Assembly (NCBI GenBank): GCA_965249205.1
Contig: CBDFLL010000004.1
Coordinates: 558,001 to 622,000, forward strand
DNA from: JAQBVV01 sp965249205
Lineage (GTDB): Bacteria; Acidobacteriota; Vicinamibacteria; Vicinamibacterales; UBA2999
Reading direction: 5' to 3'
Length of the DNA stretch: 64,000 nt
In this document: positions 31,291 through 40,241 of the stretch, in pieces
Position numbering within the stretch: position 1 is the first letter of the stretch
Layout: each line of letters begins with the position of its first letter
Notes under the pieces: model-generated
The model's database searches: none
The model's input: only the letters and a program-made list of their open reading frames with translations
What the model was told of the DNA's origin: nothing
Made by a program: the position numbers and the translations under genes

Positions 31291-32295
31291 TTGGTGATCG
31301 GGATTGGGGACGTGACGGGGCTTCATCAGCAGGTTCGCCGGACTATCCGCCGCTATGGGCTCGTGCCCCCGGGCACGCGCGTGCTGGTTGGGCTGTCTGG
31401 CGGATCCGACTCGGTGGCGCTGACACGGTTGTTGATTGACCTTGCCGACCACGGCGAATTCATCGTGGCCGGTCTGGCTCATCTGAATCATCAGCTCAGG
31501 GCGTCGGCCAACAGTGACGAGTCGTTTTGTCGGCAGTTTGCGCAGCGGAGGGGTCTGGCGATCGCCGTCGAGACGGTCGATGTTCGTGCCCGCGCGCAGT
31601 CGCGCGGCCTGTCTGTTGAAGACGCCGCTCGCCGCCTTCGGTACGCATTCCTTGACCGTGTTGCGGCTGACATCGGCGCGGACAGAATCGCGGTTGGCCA
31701 TACACAGGATGACCAGGCCGAAACCTTCCTGCTCAAACTGATGCGTGGCGCTGGTCTCACGGGGCTGGGTGGGATCTATCCGCGGCGTGGGGCCCTGATC
31801 AGACCCCTGCTTGACGTGACCGACGCGGCGCTGAGGGCCTACCTCGTCGCCGAGGGCGAAGCGTGGGTCGAGGACGAAAGCAACAGCGATCTCGACAATC
31901 CGCGCAACAGGATTCGCCATCGGATCCTTCCAGAAATGGACCGGGCGGCCGGCGGGTCAAGTCACCCCGCCATCGCACGGGCGGCCGCGCTAATCCGGCA
32001 GGACGGGCAGTGGCTCGAGGGGCTCAGTGATGAACGATTCCGGACGCTGGCGGTCGAGACCGATTCTGGCCTTGAAATGGACCGAAAGGGTCTCGCGGCC
32101 ACGCCGTCCCCCGTACGCCACCGGGTGCTGCTGCGGGCGATGCGTGCCGCCGCCGGCACCCATGAAGTGGGCCTGGACCACGTCGAGGCGGTGACGGCGC
32201 TGCTCGGCCGCACACGCGGCGGGGTGGACGTCCCCGGATGCCGCGTGGAAGTTCGCGGCGCAAACCTGGTCTTGCTGCGCAGAGGGGTGGTCTAA
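31291..32295 (+). CDS. tilS: tRNA(Ile)-lysidine synthase
   Basis: Attaches lysine to C34 of tRNA-Ile2 (CAT), changing its specificity from AUG to AUA. The PP-loop is LSGGSDSVAL (about 35-44). LNHQLRASANSDESFC and GHTQDDQAETFLLKLMRG are standard TilS stretches. At 334 residues it keeps the catalytic and middle domains, with a short C-terminal part. Possible starts are TTG 31291, GTG 31294 and GTG 31312. It begins 59 bases after a CAT-anticodon tRNA and precedes ftsH, a common pairing. Confidence 0.93.
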   Translation: MVIGIGDVTGLHQQVRRTIRRYGLVPPGTRVLVGLSGGSDSVALTRLLIDLADHGEFIVAGLAHLNHQLRASANSDESFCRQFAQRRGLAIAVETVDVRARAQSRGLSVEDAARRLRYAFLDRVAADIGADRIAVGHTQDDQAETFLLKLMRGAGLTGLGGIYPRRGALIRPLLDVTDAALRAYLVAEGEAWVEDESNSDLDNPRNRIRHRILPEMDRAAGGSSHPAIARAAALIRQDGQWLEGLSDERFRTLAVETDSGLEMDRKGLAATPSPVRHRVLLRAMRAAAGTHEVGLDHVEAVTALLGRTRGGVDVPGCRVEVRGANLVLLRRGVV

Positions 32296-32334
32296 GGTGA
32301 TAATGTTGGGGGGTATGCCGAGCGGGGGACGGTC

Positions 32335-34248
32335 GTGAACTCGACGCTAAAGAGCCTGGTGTTCTGGATGGCCCTGGTCATCATTGGGGTCATCGTGTGG
32401 AATTTTTCCACGCAGCTCCAGACCAGCCTCCAACCCCTGAGTTTCAGTGAGTTCATGGGAGCGGTCGACGCAGGCCAGATCGAGCGGGTCACCATCACCG
32501 GCAACGAGATTACCGGCGTCAACACGGCGAACGAAAGCTTTCGGTCCTATGCCCCGCCGCAGTACGAAGGTCTCGCAAACCGCCTGATCGAACGCAACGT
32601 CATGGTGTCGGCTCGGGAACCGGCCACGAGCCCGTGGGCCACGCTGCTGTATTCGTGGGCGCCGATTCTCCTGATGATCGGCTTCTGGATTTTCTTCATG
32701 CGTCAGATGCAGAGTGGCGGCAACAAGGCCCTCTCATTCGGCAAGAGCAAGGCGAAACTTTCGTCGAGCACCCAGAAGAAGGTGACGTTCAAAGACGTCG
32801 CGGGGGTGGACGAGGCCAAAGAAGAACTCCAGGAGATCATCGATTTTCTCCGAGAGCCGCAGAAGTTCCAGAAGCTTGGCGGTCGGATTCCGAAGGGCGT
32901 CCTTCTGATGGGCGCTCCCGGAACGGGCAAGACGCTCATGGCACGGGCCGTCGCGGGCGAAGCCAATGTGCCGTTCTTCTCGATTAGCGGTTCGGATTTC
33001 GTTGAGATGTTCGTGGGGGTCGGCGCGTCGCGCGTGCGCGATTTGTTCGAGCAGGGAAAAAAGAACGCACCGTGCATCGTGTTCATCGACGAAATCGATG
33101 CCGTCGGACGGCATCGAGGGGCCGGCCTTGGCGGCGGCCACGATGAGCGCGAGCAAACGCTGAACCAGCTCCTGGTGGAGATGGATGGCTTTGAAGCCAA
33201 CGAAGGCGTCATCCTCGTCGCAGCCACGAATCGCCCGGATGTGCTCGACCCGGCCCTGCTACGTCCGGGACGGTTCGATCGGCGCATCGTGGTCAATCGT
33301 CCAGATGTCAGAGGGCGCGAGGGCATTCTCGACGTGCACACGAAGAAGATCCCGATGTCGGACGATGTGGATGTGGCGGTACTGGCGCGAGGGTCTTCGG
33401 GGTTTTCCGGCGCCGACTTGGCGAATCTGGTCAACGAAGCAGCGCTCGCTGCGGCTCGCGTCAATCAGAAAGTCGTGCGCATGCTCGACTTCGAGTCTGC
33501 GAAGGACAAGGTGCTGATGGGCGCGGAACGACGCTCCATGATCATCAGCGAGGACGAGAAGCACGTCACCGCCGTGCACGAAGCGGGTCATGCGTTGCTG
33601 GCGGTCATGTTGCCGAAGGCGGAGCCAATCCACAAGGTGACCATCATTCCGCGCGGAATGGCGCTTGGCCTGACACAACAGTTGCCGGTCGACGAGAAGC
33701 ACAACTACTCGCGCGAGTACCTGGAGGATCAGATCGCCATACTCTTGGGTGGTCGCATTGCGGAAGAGATCACGATCGGGAGTGTCACGACGGGTGCGGG
33801 CAACGACCTTGAGCGCGCGACCGACATGGCACGCCGTATGGTGTGCGAATGGGGCATGAGCGACGCTATGGGGCCGCTGGCCTTCGGCAAGAAGGAGGAG
33901 CAGATCTTCCTCGGTCGCGAGATCGCCCAGCACCAGGACTATAGCGAAGACACGGCGTTGCACATTGACCGAGAGGTCAAGCGATTCGTTACCGACAACT
34001 ATGAGCGGGCGCAGAAGTTGCTGCTCGAGCACAAGGAGCAGGTGATGGCCTTGGCGGACGCGCTCCTCGTGCGCGAGACGCTCGACGCTGAGCAGGTCCG
34101 GCGCATCGCCGCGGGTGAAGAGCTTGAGGCATTTGTACCGGCGCCGAGCCCGGCGCCGGCGCCACCCAAGGAGCCGGAGACGGCGAAAGAGGAAGAGCGA
34201 CGGGCCATCGTGACGCCACTGGCGCCGAGCCCCGTCACGCAGGAGTAG
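32335..34248 (+). CDS. ftsH: ATP-dependent membrane protease FtsH
   Basis: An inner-membrane AAA+ zinc protease of 637 residues. Two membrane segments lie at the N-terminus (LVFWMALVIIGVIVW and LLYSWAPILLMIGFWIFFM). Walker A is GAPGTGKT, Walker B is CIVFIDEIDAVG, the second region of homology follows, and the zinc site is HEAGH. The C-terminal tail is rich in Pro, Ala and Glu and is probably disordered. The start is GTG at 32335 with GGGGGAC upstream. Confidence 0.97.
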   Translation: MNSTLKSLVFWMALVIIGVIVWNFSTQLQTSLQPLSFSEFMGAVDAGQIERVTITGNEITGVNTANESFRSYAPPQYEGLANRLIERNVMVSAREPATSPWATLLYSWAPILLMIGFWIFFMRQMQSGGNKALSFGKSKAKLSSSTQKKVTFKDVAGVDEAKEELQEIIDFLREPQKFQKLGGRIPKGVLLMGAPGTGKTLMARAVAGEANVPFFSISGSDFVEMFVGVGASRVRDLFEQGKKNAPCIVFIDEIDAVGRHRGAGLGGGHDEREQTLNQLLVEMDGFEANEGVILVAATNRPDVLDPALLRPGRFDRRIVVNRPDVRGREGILDVHTKKIPMSDDVDVAVLARGSSGFSGADLANLVNEAALAAARVNQKVVRMLDFESAKDKVLMGAERRSMIISEDEKHVTAVHEAGHALLAVMLPKAEPIHKVTIIPRGMALGLTQQLPVDEKHNYSREYLEDQIAILLGGRIAEEITIGSVTTGAGNDLERATDMARRMVCEWGMSDAMGPLAFGKKEEQIFLGREIAQHQDYSEDTALHIDREVKRFVTDNYERAQKLLLEHKEQVMALADALLVRETLDAEQVRRIAAGEELEAFVPAPSPAPAPPKEPETAKEEERRAIVTPLAPSPVTQE

Positions 34249-34380
34249 TTCAGGACATCGCCGGACGCGGCGGCGGTACGGCTCGTCGCACATCGCACGC
34301 CCGCGCTTCGCGTGGGCGTTCTCGCGTACAACCGGACTCGCTCACTTGCGTTGACTGTCGTTCCTTTACACTGTCTCCTC

Positions 34381-35247
34381 ATGCCTATACGCCGCCGCTT
34401 CACTGTTCCGCTGCCCGGCGGCGCGAGCCTCGCCCTGGGCGAGCGGGTGCTCGTCATGGGGGTCGTCAACGTCACACCGGATTCGTTTTCGGATGGTGGG
34501 CAGTGCCTCGACCCGGCCAACGCAATCGAGGCCGGGGTGCACATGGTGGAAGAGGGCGCCGACCTCATCGACATCGGCGGTGAGTCGACGCGGCCGGGCG
34601 CTGATCCGGTCGCTGAGGCGGAGGAGCAGCGACGAGTGCTCCCGGTCATCGATGGGCTGGCGGGTCGCGTTCCCGTCCCGATTTCTGTCGATACTTATCG
34701 GGCCTCAACGGCGGCGGCAGCGCTCGCCGCCGGAGCTTCGCTGGTCAACGACATGAGCGGCCTGAGATACGAGCCGGCGTTGGCAGATGTCGTCGCCAGC
34801 CATGGCGCAGCCATGGTCTTGATGCACACGCGTGGACGCTCTCGGCAGATGTACGACCAAGCGTCGTATAACGATGTCATTGCAGAGGTGCAGGACGAAC
34901 TGCGCGAGAGCATAGCCTTCGCGACCGGTGCAGGCATCGCCGCAGAGCGCATCATCCTTGATCCAGGTCTCGGGTTCGCCAAGGCCGCGGCGCACAGCTA
35001 TGAGGCTCTAGCCAGGCTCGACGAGTACACCGATCTTGGACGGCCGCTGCTTGTGGGTCCCTCCCGCAAGTCGTTTCTGGCGACGGCCCTGCGCGGGTCC
35101 GTCCCGGCGTCAGATCGCGATTGGGCGACAGCCGCGGCCGTCACGTCTGCTGTGCTGTCTGGGGCACACATCGTGCGCGTGCATGCGGTGCGCGAGATGT
35201 TGCAGGTCGTGCGCGTCGCCGACGAGATTCGGCGATATCATTCGTGA
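34381..35247 (+). CDS. folP: Dihydropteroate synthase
   Basis: Condenses pABA with hydroxymethyl-dihydropterin pyrophosphate in folate synthesis; it is the sulphonamide target. The ATG at 34381 gives 288 residues. Signatures are MGVVNVTPDSFSDGG, DIGGESTRPGADP and LDPGLGFAKAAAHSYE, with GPSRKSFL near the C-terminus. An upstream in-frame start would add 23 residues without similarity. It stands before cdaA with four bases between. Confidence 0.96.
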   Translation: MPIRRRFTVPLPGGASLALGERVLVMGVVNVTPDSFSDGGQCLDPANAIEAGVHMVEEGADLIDIGGESTRPGADPVAEAEEQRRVLPVIDGLAGRVPVPISVDTYRASTAAAALAAGASLVNDMSGLRYEPALADVVASHGAAMVLMHTRGRSRQMYDQASYNDVIAEVQDELRESIAFATGAGIAAERIILDPGLGFAKAAAHSYEALARLDEYTDLGRPLLVGPSRKSFLATALRGSVPASDRDWATAAAVTSAVLSGAHIVRVHAVREMLQVVRVADEIRRYHS

Positions 35248-35251
35248 GTAC

Positions 35252-36070
35252 GTGACCTGGCTGGCAGAGCTTCTCCGGCGCCAGACGATCAGCTGGTGGG
35301 ATCTTCTCGATATCGCCATCATCTCGGTCCTGATCTATCAGTTGTTGCTACTGATCAGGGGCACTCGGGCTGTGCAGATGGCGTCGACCGCCGGCTTTCT
35401 GATCGGACTATTCTTCCTGTCGGAACGGCTCGAACTCGAGATGGTCAACTGGGTCATCCGGAATCTTGCCGGCTACGTCGTATTCGCCATCATCGTGTTG
35501 TTTCAGACGGATATCCGCCGCGCAATGGCGCATTTCGGTCGTGCGTCGCTGCTGCGACATTTCCGCAGGGCGCACAGTACGAACGAGACGATCGAGGATG
35601 TCGTCGCCACCGCTGAGGCCCTCGCATCGCAGCGCACCGGTGCACTGATCGTCATCGAGCGCCAGATCGGCCTACGCAACTACGTGGAGGGGGGCATCCC
35701 GCTGGAGGCAATGGTGACCTACGATCTGCTGGCGAGCATCTTCCAGCCCGGATCGCCGCTGCACGACGGCGCCGCGATTATTCAAGGTGACCGGGTCTCG
35801 GCAGCGGGATGTTTCCTGCCGCTCTCGGTCAGCCCTGGCGTCAGGCGGGAGATGGGGACGCGGCATCGCGCGGCACTCGGTTTGACCGAAGAGAATGATG
35901 CGGTTGCGATTGTTGTCTCCGAGGAAACGGGCAGTATCTCGCTGGCCCTTGGCCGCGACCTCCAGCGCGGCATTTCGCCTGAAGCGCTGCGTACTCGTCT
36001 GCAATCGTTGTTGGGCGGTCGACGGGGTGGCCGTCGCCCGCGCGACGACTCACGGAGCCCTCTGACATAG
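35252..36070 (+). CDS. cdaA: Diadenylate cyclase (membrane type)
   Basis: Makes cyclic di-AMP from two ATP. Three N-terminal membrane segments run through about residues 15-85 (LLDIAIISVLIYQLLLLI; AGFLIGLFFL; GYVVFAIIVLF). The DAC domain follows with the catalytic SPLHDGAAII and GTRHRAALGLTE. GTG at 35252 gives 272 residues, the usual size for CdaA. It is followed directly by cdaR and glmM, a conserved order in which CdaR and GlmM bind and regulate CdaA. Confidence 0.95.
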   Translation: MTWLAELLRRQTISWWDLLDIAIISVLIYQLLLLIRGTRAVQMASTAGFLIGLFFLSERLELEMVNWVIRNLAGYVVFAIIVLFQTDIRRAMAHFGRASLLRHFRRAHSTNETIEDVVATAEALASQRTGALIVIERQIGLRNYVEGGIPLEAMVTYDLLASIFQPGSPLHDGAAIIQGDRVSAAGCFLPLSVSPGVRREMGTRHRAALGLTEENDAVAIVVSEETGSISLALGRDLQRGISPEALRTRLQSLLGGRRGGRRPRDDSRSPLT

Positions 36071-36970
36071 ATGGCGAATTTGCGCGTTCGAAACGTCGGT
36101 CTCAAGTCGCTCTCGGTGGCGTTGGCGGCGCTGGCTTGGTTGCTTCTGTCCGGTGAGCAGGTCGTGGAGCGGGCTTTGCAAATCCCGCTCGAGTTCACTA
36201 ACTTGCCGGCTGACCTCGAAATGGTGGGGGACACTCCCGCCGTTGTGGACGTCAGGGTCCGCGGGTCCTCAGGAGCCCTGAGCCGCGCAACGGCCCTTGA
36301 GCTTGTCGCGGTGCTCGATGTGGGATCGGGTCGGCCGGGTCAGCGTCTCTTGCATCTGTCGGGCGCTGATGTGCGAACGCCGTTCGGAGTCGAGGTTGTC
36401 CAGATTACCCCCTCGAACGTGTCGATCGAATTCGAGTCTCAGGCCACGAAGATCGTCCCGGTCGTCCCAGGGATTCAGGGGGAACCGGCTGAAGGGTACG
36501 TCGTTGGCACCGTGGCGGCGAACCCGGCTTCCGTGCAGGTTGTCGGCCCGTCCAGCGCGGTTGAGAGGTTGACAGCAGCGATTACCGAGTCTGTGTCTGT
36601 TGCCGGCGCGGCGGGACGTGTGACGGAGACCGTCAACGTCGGCATTGGGGATCCCTCCGTACGACTCCGCTCACCGGTGAGCGCCACCGTAACTGTGGAC
36701 GTGCTGGTCCGGCCTGTGGAATGGGCGATCGCCGGAGTCCCGGTGCGAGGCCGTCTCGGCGGTCCGCCTGCACCCGTGATCGCTGAGGTGGCCGTCTTTC
36801 TTCGCGGTCCACGGGAGCTGCGATCGTCGGCCGTCGAGGATTTCGACGCCTCGGTCGATACTGACGGGCTTCAGGCTGGCGTCTTTGAGCTTCCGGTGAA
36901 TGTCACGCCGCCAGTCGGCGTCAGCGTCATACGCGTGGAACCACCGTTCGTGCGGGTCGAGGTTCGATAG
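36071..36970 (+). CDS. cdaR: YbbR-domain protein, CdaA regulator-like
   Basis: A 299-residue protein with one N-terminal membrane anchor (SLSVALAALAWLLLSG) and repeated YbbR domains outside the membrane. Each has the pattern of a strand, then VxVxG-type turns such as VDVRVRGSSGALS and ASVQVVGPSSAVERL. Homologues in Firmicutes bind CdaA and tune cyclic di-AMP production. It starts at the base after the cdaA stop. Confidence 0.88.
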   Translation: MANLRVRNVGLKSLSVALAALAWLLLSGEQVVERALQIPLEFTNLPADLEMVGDTPAVVDVRVRGSSGALSRATALELVAVLDVGSGRPGQRLLHLSGADVRTPFGVEVVQITPSNVSIEFESQATKIVPVVPGIQGEPAEGYVVGTVAANPASVQVVGPSSAVERLTAAITESVSVAGAAGRVTETVNVGIGDPSVRLRSPVSATVTVDVLVRPVEWAIAGVPVRGRLGGPPAPVIAEVAVFLRGPRELRSSAVEDFDASVDTDGLQAGVFELPVNVTPPVGVSVIRVEPPFVRVEVR

Positions 36971-36977
36971 GGGGACG

Positions 36978-38351
36978 ATGGAACGGCTCTTTGGCACCGA
37001 TGGTGTGCGTGGCAAGGCTGGCCAGTACCCGCTGGATGCGGTCACCGTCCGACGGGTTGGCGTCGCACTGGCGCGTGCGTTGCGACCCACAGATGGGGGC
37101 GCCCGGTTTCTTGCGGGACTCGACACGCGGGAGTCGGGAGTCTGGATCGAGCGCGAACTCGCCGCTGGCATGTGGAGCCAGGGGGGCAGGCTCACAAGCG
37201 CCGGTGTCATGCCGACGCCGGCGATCGCCTATCTGACGCCCCGCATGGGTTATACCGCCGGCGTGGTGATCTCCGCGTCGCACAACCCCTTCGAGGACAA
37301 CGGCATCAAGGTGTTTTCCGGGACAGGCGAAAAGTTCACACGGCGACTCGAGGGGCACGTTGAATCGATCGTGGCCGATTCGTCAGGGGGCGTGCATGAT
37401 AACGGGCGCGGTAGTTCAAGCGCCGAGGCCAGCTCCATCCCGGACCCGGTCGACCGCATTGACTATCGATCGGAGTACATCTCGCAGCTGCTGCGCATTG
37501 TTCAGCCTGAACATCGGCACCGATCTGTTCGTGTCGCCGTGGACTGTGCCAACGGCGCGACCACGACGGTCGCGCCGAGGCTGTTCGAGGAACTCGGGTT
37601 CGACGCGACGTGCATCGGCTGCGAGCCGGATGGACGAAACATCAATCTCGGTTGTGGCTCGACGGCGCCAGAGCTGCTCGCGCGCACGGTTGTCGAGGGA
37701 GGCTACCAGCTCGGAATCGCCTATGACGGTGATGGCGATCGCGCGATGTTTGTCGACGCTGATGGGCACGTCATCGATGGAGACGCTGTCATGTTGATGT
37801 GCGCCAAGCAGCTCAAGGCCGAGGGCCGCCTCACCGGCAGCGCTATCGTCGCGACCGTGATGAGCAATATAGGACTCGAGGTCGCGCTACGCGAGGCAGG
37901 CATCGAAACAGTGCGCTGTGCCGTTGGTGACAAGCACGTCATGGAGGAAATGCTGGCGCGCGGCCTGGTACTCGGCGGCGAGCAGTCCGGCCACGTGATT
38001 TTCTCCGAGCATCTGCCTACGGGAGACGGACTCGCCACGTCTCTGAACGTCCTGCGGACAATGGAAGCTACGGGGCGCCATCTTGGGGACCTTGCGTCCG
38101 ACCTGACAGCGTATCCGCAGGTGCTGATGAACGTCCGCGTGCGGCGTAAAGTCGAGCTGCAGACGGTTCCTCAAGTGGCTGATGTGATGTCATCCGTCGA
38201 GTCCCGCTTGGCGGGGAACGGCCGATTGCTGGTGCGTTACTCCGGCACCGAGCCGCTGCTGCGCGTCATGCTGGAAGGTCGTGATCAGGGAGACATTCAA
38301 CGGTGGGGCCAGGAGATCGTCGACGCGATCAAGGCGCACGTCGCGTGCTGA
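36978..38351 (+). CDS. glmM: Phosphoglucosamine mutase
   Basis: Interconverts glucosamine-6-phosphate and glucosamine-1-phosphate for peptidoglycan synthesis. It is 457 residues from the ATG at 36978, beginning MERLFGTDGVRGKAGQYPLD. The phosphoserine loop is ISASHNPFEDNGIKVF, the metal loop is YDGDGDRAMFVD, the sugar loop is GGEQSGHVIF and the phosphate loop is RYSGTEPLLRVM. It forms a unit with cdaA and cdaR. Confidence 0.97.
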   Translation: MERLFGTDGVRGKAGQYPLDAVTVRRVGVALARALRPTDGGARFLAGLDTRESGVWIERELAAGMWSQGGRLTSAGVMPTPAIAYLTPRMGYTAGVVISASHNPFEDNGIKVFSGTGEKFTRRLEGHVESIVADSSGGVHDNGRGSSSAEASSIPDPVDRIDYRSEYISQLLRIVQPEHRHRSVRVAVDCANGATTTVAPRLFEELGFDATCIGCEPDGRNINLGCGSTAPELLARTVVEGGYQLGIAYDGDGDRAMFVDADGHVIDGDAVMLMCAKQLKAEGRLTGSAIVATVMSNIGLEVALREAGIETVRCAVGDKHVMEEMLARGLVLGGEQSGHVIFSEHLPTGDGLATSLNVLRTMEATGRHLGDLASDLTAYPQVLMNVRVRRKVELQTVPQVADVMSSVESRLAGNGRLLVRYSGTEPLLRVMLEGRDQGDIQRWGQEIVDAIKAHVAC

Positions 38352-38414
38352 TGCGCGGAGTCCGGCTCCGGGTTGTCGTCGGTGCGCGTCCCGGAGCGGT
38401 ATCCGGGGTGTGAT

Positions 38415-39152
38415 GTGGCCAGATTATCCGTCAACGTCAACAAGGTCGCGACGCTCCGGAATTCGAGGGGCGGGCTCATGCCCTCCGTGCTGGAGGCCGT
38501 GGATGTCTGTGTCGCGGCAGGGGCCAGCGGTATCACGGTGCATCCGCGGTCGGACGCCCGACACATCACCACCGCCGATGTCCACGACATCGGCGGCCGT
38601 CTCTCCGGCGCTGACCGCCGCGTAGAGTTTAATGTGGAAGGTGATCCACGCCAGGATCTGCTTGAACTGGTTCATGCAGTAAAGCCCGACCAATGCACGC
38701 TGGTCCCTGTGCGTCCTGGCGAGATCACGAGTCAGGCCGGGTGGGCGGCTGATACACCACGCGAGGGGCTTGGCAAGGTCGTCGATGCGCTGCGCGCCGC
38801 AGGCGTGCGGGTAAGCGTGTTCGTGGATCCGGACGAGGCGTCACTGCGGTGGGCGGCGGATCTCGGTGCTGACCGGGTCGAGTTGTACACCGAGCCGTTC
38901 GCGCGGGCCTTCGAGCAGGGGGCCGAAGAGGGGCGTCGCTCGTTCGCCGTGTTCACTCGGGCCGCGGAGCTGGCGCACGAACTCGGTCTCGGCGTGAACG
39001 CTGGGCATGACCTGGACCTCAGCAACCTTGTGGTGTTCCGCGGCTTGCCCCATCTGGATGAGGTGTCTATCGGCCACGCGCTGGTGAGCCGCGCGGTGTT
39101 TGTGGGCCTCTCCCAGAGCGTTCGTGAGTACCTCGATGTGCTGCGAGCCTGA
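38415..39152 (+). CDS. pdxJ: Pyridoxine 5'-phosphate synthase
   Basis: Forms pyridoxine phosphate from 1-deoxyxylulose-5-phosphate and 3-amino-2-oxopropyl phosphate. GTG at 38415 gives 245 residues, the normal length, starting ARLSVNVNKVATLRNSRGG. Further signatures are GITVHPRSDARHIT, EFNVEGDP and LGVNAGHDLDLSNL. It lies 63 bases after glmM. Confidence 0.95.
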   Translation: MARLSVNVNKVATLRNSRGGLMPSVLEAVDVCVAAGASGITVHPRSDARHITTADVHDIGGRLSGADRRVEFNVEGDPRQDLLELVHAVKPDQCTLVPVRPGEITSQAGWAADTPREGLGKVVDALRAAGVRVSVFVDPDEASLRWAADLGADRVELYTEPFARAFEQGAEEGRRSFAVFTRAAELAHELGLGVNAGHDLDLSNLVVFRGLPHLDEVSIGHALVSRAVFVGLSQSVREYLDVLRA

Positions 39153-39298
39153 CCCGGGTTGGCCGGGTGATGCGCCGGCGGCCTCGGCCCTTCTCACTGT
39201 CGCTGGCGCAGTCCAGGATGTACGGACCTGGCGTCTCGCTGCATGGTTCCAGCTGAGGCGCCGGTGAAATAGAATCGACGGGAGGCACAGGCTTTTTA

Positions 39299-39904
39299 AT
39301 GCGTTCAGAATCCATCGTATTTGCCGTGGCTGGAATGTGTTTCGGCGTCATCCTCGGGTGGGTGGTCGGTGCCCAGCAGGCTGGCCAGGTGCCGGCGACG
39401 CTGACCGCAGCGGCTCCAGCGGGGGACACGGGCGGTGGTGCCGCCCCGCAGGCGCCGCCGCTCGATGAGGCGCGTGTCCAGTCGCTCATGACCGTGATCA
39501 AAAACGATCCGGAAAACGCGGGCGCGGCTCTGCAGTTGGCCAACACCTACTTCGATGCCGAGCGGTATGCCGACGCCATCACGTGGTACGAGGAGAGTCT
39601 GCGAATCGACCCGTCGAATCCCGATGCGAGCACCGATCTCGGTGTCAGCTATTACTACTCAGGATTGACCGATCGCGCGCTGGAGCAGTTCGAAGTGTCC
39701 TTGACGCTCGATCCCCGCCATACCAAGACGATGCTGAACCAGGGCATTGTGTTGGCATTCGGCAGGCAGGATCTTGAAGGTGCCCAAGCGGCATGGCAGC
39801 AGGTCGTTGCGCTCGCGCCGAACAGCCCCGAAGGGCAGGCGGCGAGTCGAGCGCTTGAGGGCATTACCGCGGCGGGTCACGGCGCCGCCGCGCCAGGTGG
39901 CTAG
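39299..39904 (+). CDS. TPR-repeat protein with N-terminal membrane anchor
   Basis: A 201-residue protein. The N-terminal SIVFAVAGMCFGVILGWVVG is a membrane anchor or signal. An Ala/Pro/Gly-rich linker follows, then about three tetratricopeptide repeats, for example ADAITWYEESLRIDPSNPDA and DRALEQFEVSLTLDPRHTKT. It resembles the TPR part of CcmH/NrfG-like assembly factors, but the partner is unknown. It is followed closely by the next gene. Confidence 0.8.
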   Translation: MRSESIVFAVAGMCFGVILGWVVGAQQAGQVPATLTAAAPAGDTGGGAAPQAPPLDEARVQSLMTVIKNDPENAGAALQLANTYFDAERYADAITWYEESLRIDPSNPDASTDLGVSYYYSGLTDRALEQFEVSLTLDPRHTKTMLNQGIVLAFGRQDLEGAQAAWQQVVALAPNSPEGQAASRALEGITAAGHGAAAPGG

Positions 39905-39916
39905 GGAAGGCGATCG

Positions 39917-40177
39917 GTGCTCCGCCTCGTCCTTTCCGCTGTCCTTCTTTTCCTGGTGGCTCGGGCCCTGTTGCGGCTGATCGGCGGTGTCATCGAAGCC
40001 GCGGGGGGTACGCGGTCGGCACGTGACGGTGGAAGCATCGCGGGGACGAAACTCGTGCGGGATCCGGTGTGCGGGACATACGTGGCACCGGGCGCGGCGT
40101 TGTCGCTCACGTCGGCCGGCAGTACGCACTACTTCTGCTCTAAGGAGTGTAGAGAGGCGTTCGGTAGGACGGCCTGA
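39917..40177 (+). CDS. Small membrane-anchored YHS/TRASH-like metal-binding protein
   Basis: An 86-residue protein with an N-terminal hydrophobic segment (LVLSAVLLFLVARALLRLIGG). A compact C-terminal domain follows with VRDPVCGTYV and HYFCSKECREAF. The cysteines (C..., CXXXC) are arranged as in YHS and PP0621-type metal-binding domains. Its role is unknown. It precedes the aldolase by 64 bases and could be in the same transcript, but nothing else ties it to the microcompartment. Confidence 0.75.
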   Translation: MLRLVLSAVLLFLVARALLRLIGGVIEAAGGTRSARDGGSIAGTKLVRDPVCGTYVAPGAALSLTSAGSTHYFCSKECREAFGRTA

Positions 40178-40241
40178 GGGCTAACCCGCGTGCCGAGGCG
40201 GCCGTGTCGGTTGTTGGTTCACCCCAGGCGACTCACGCATC

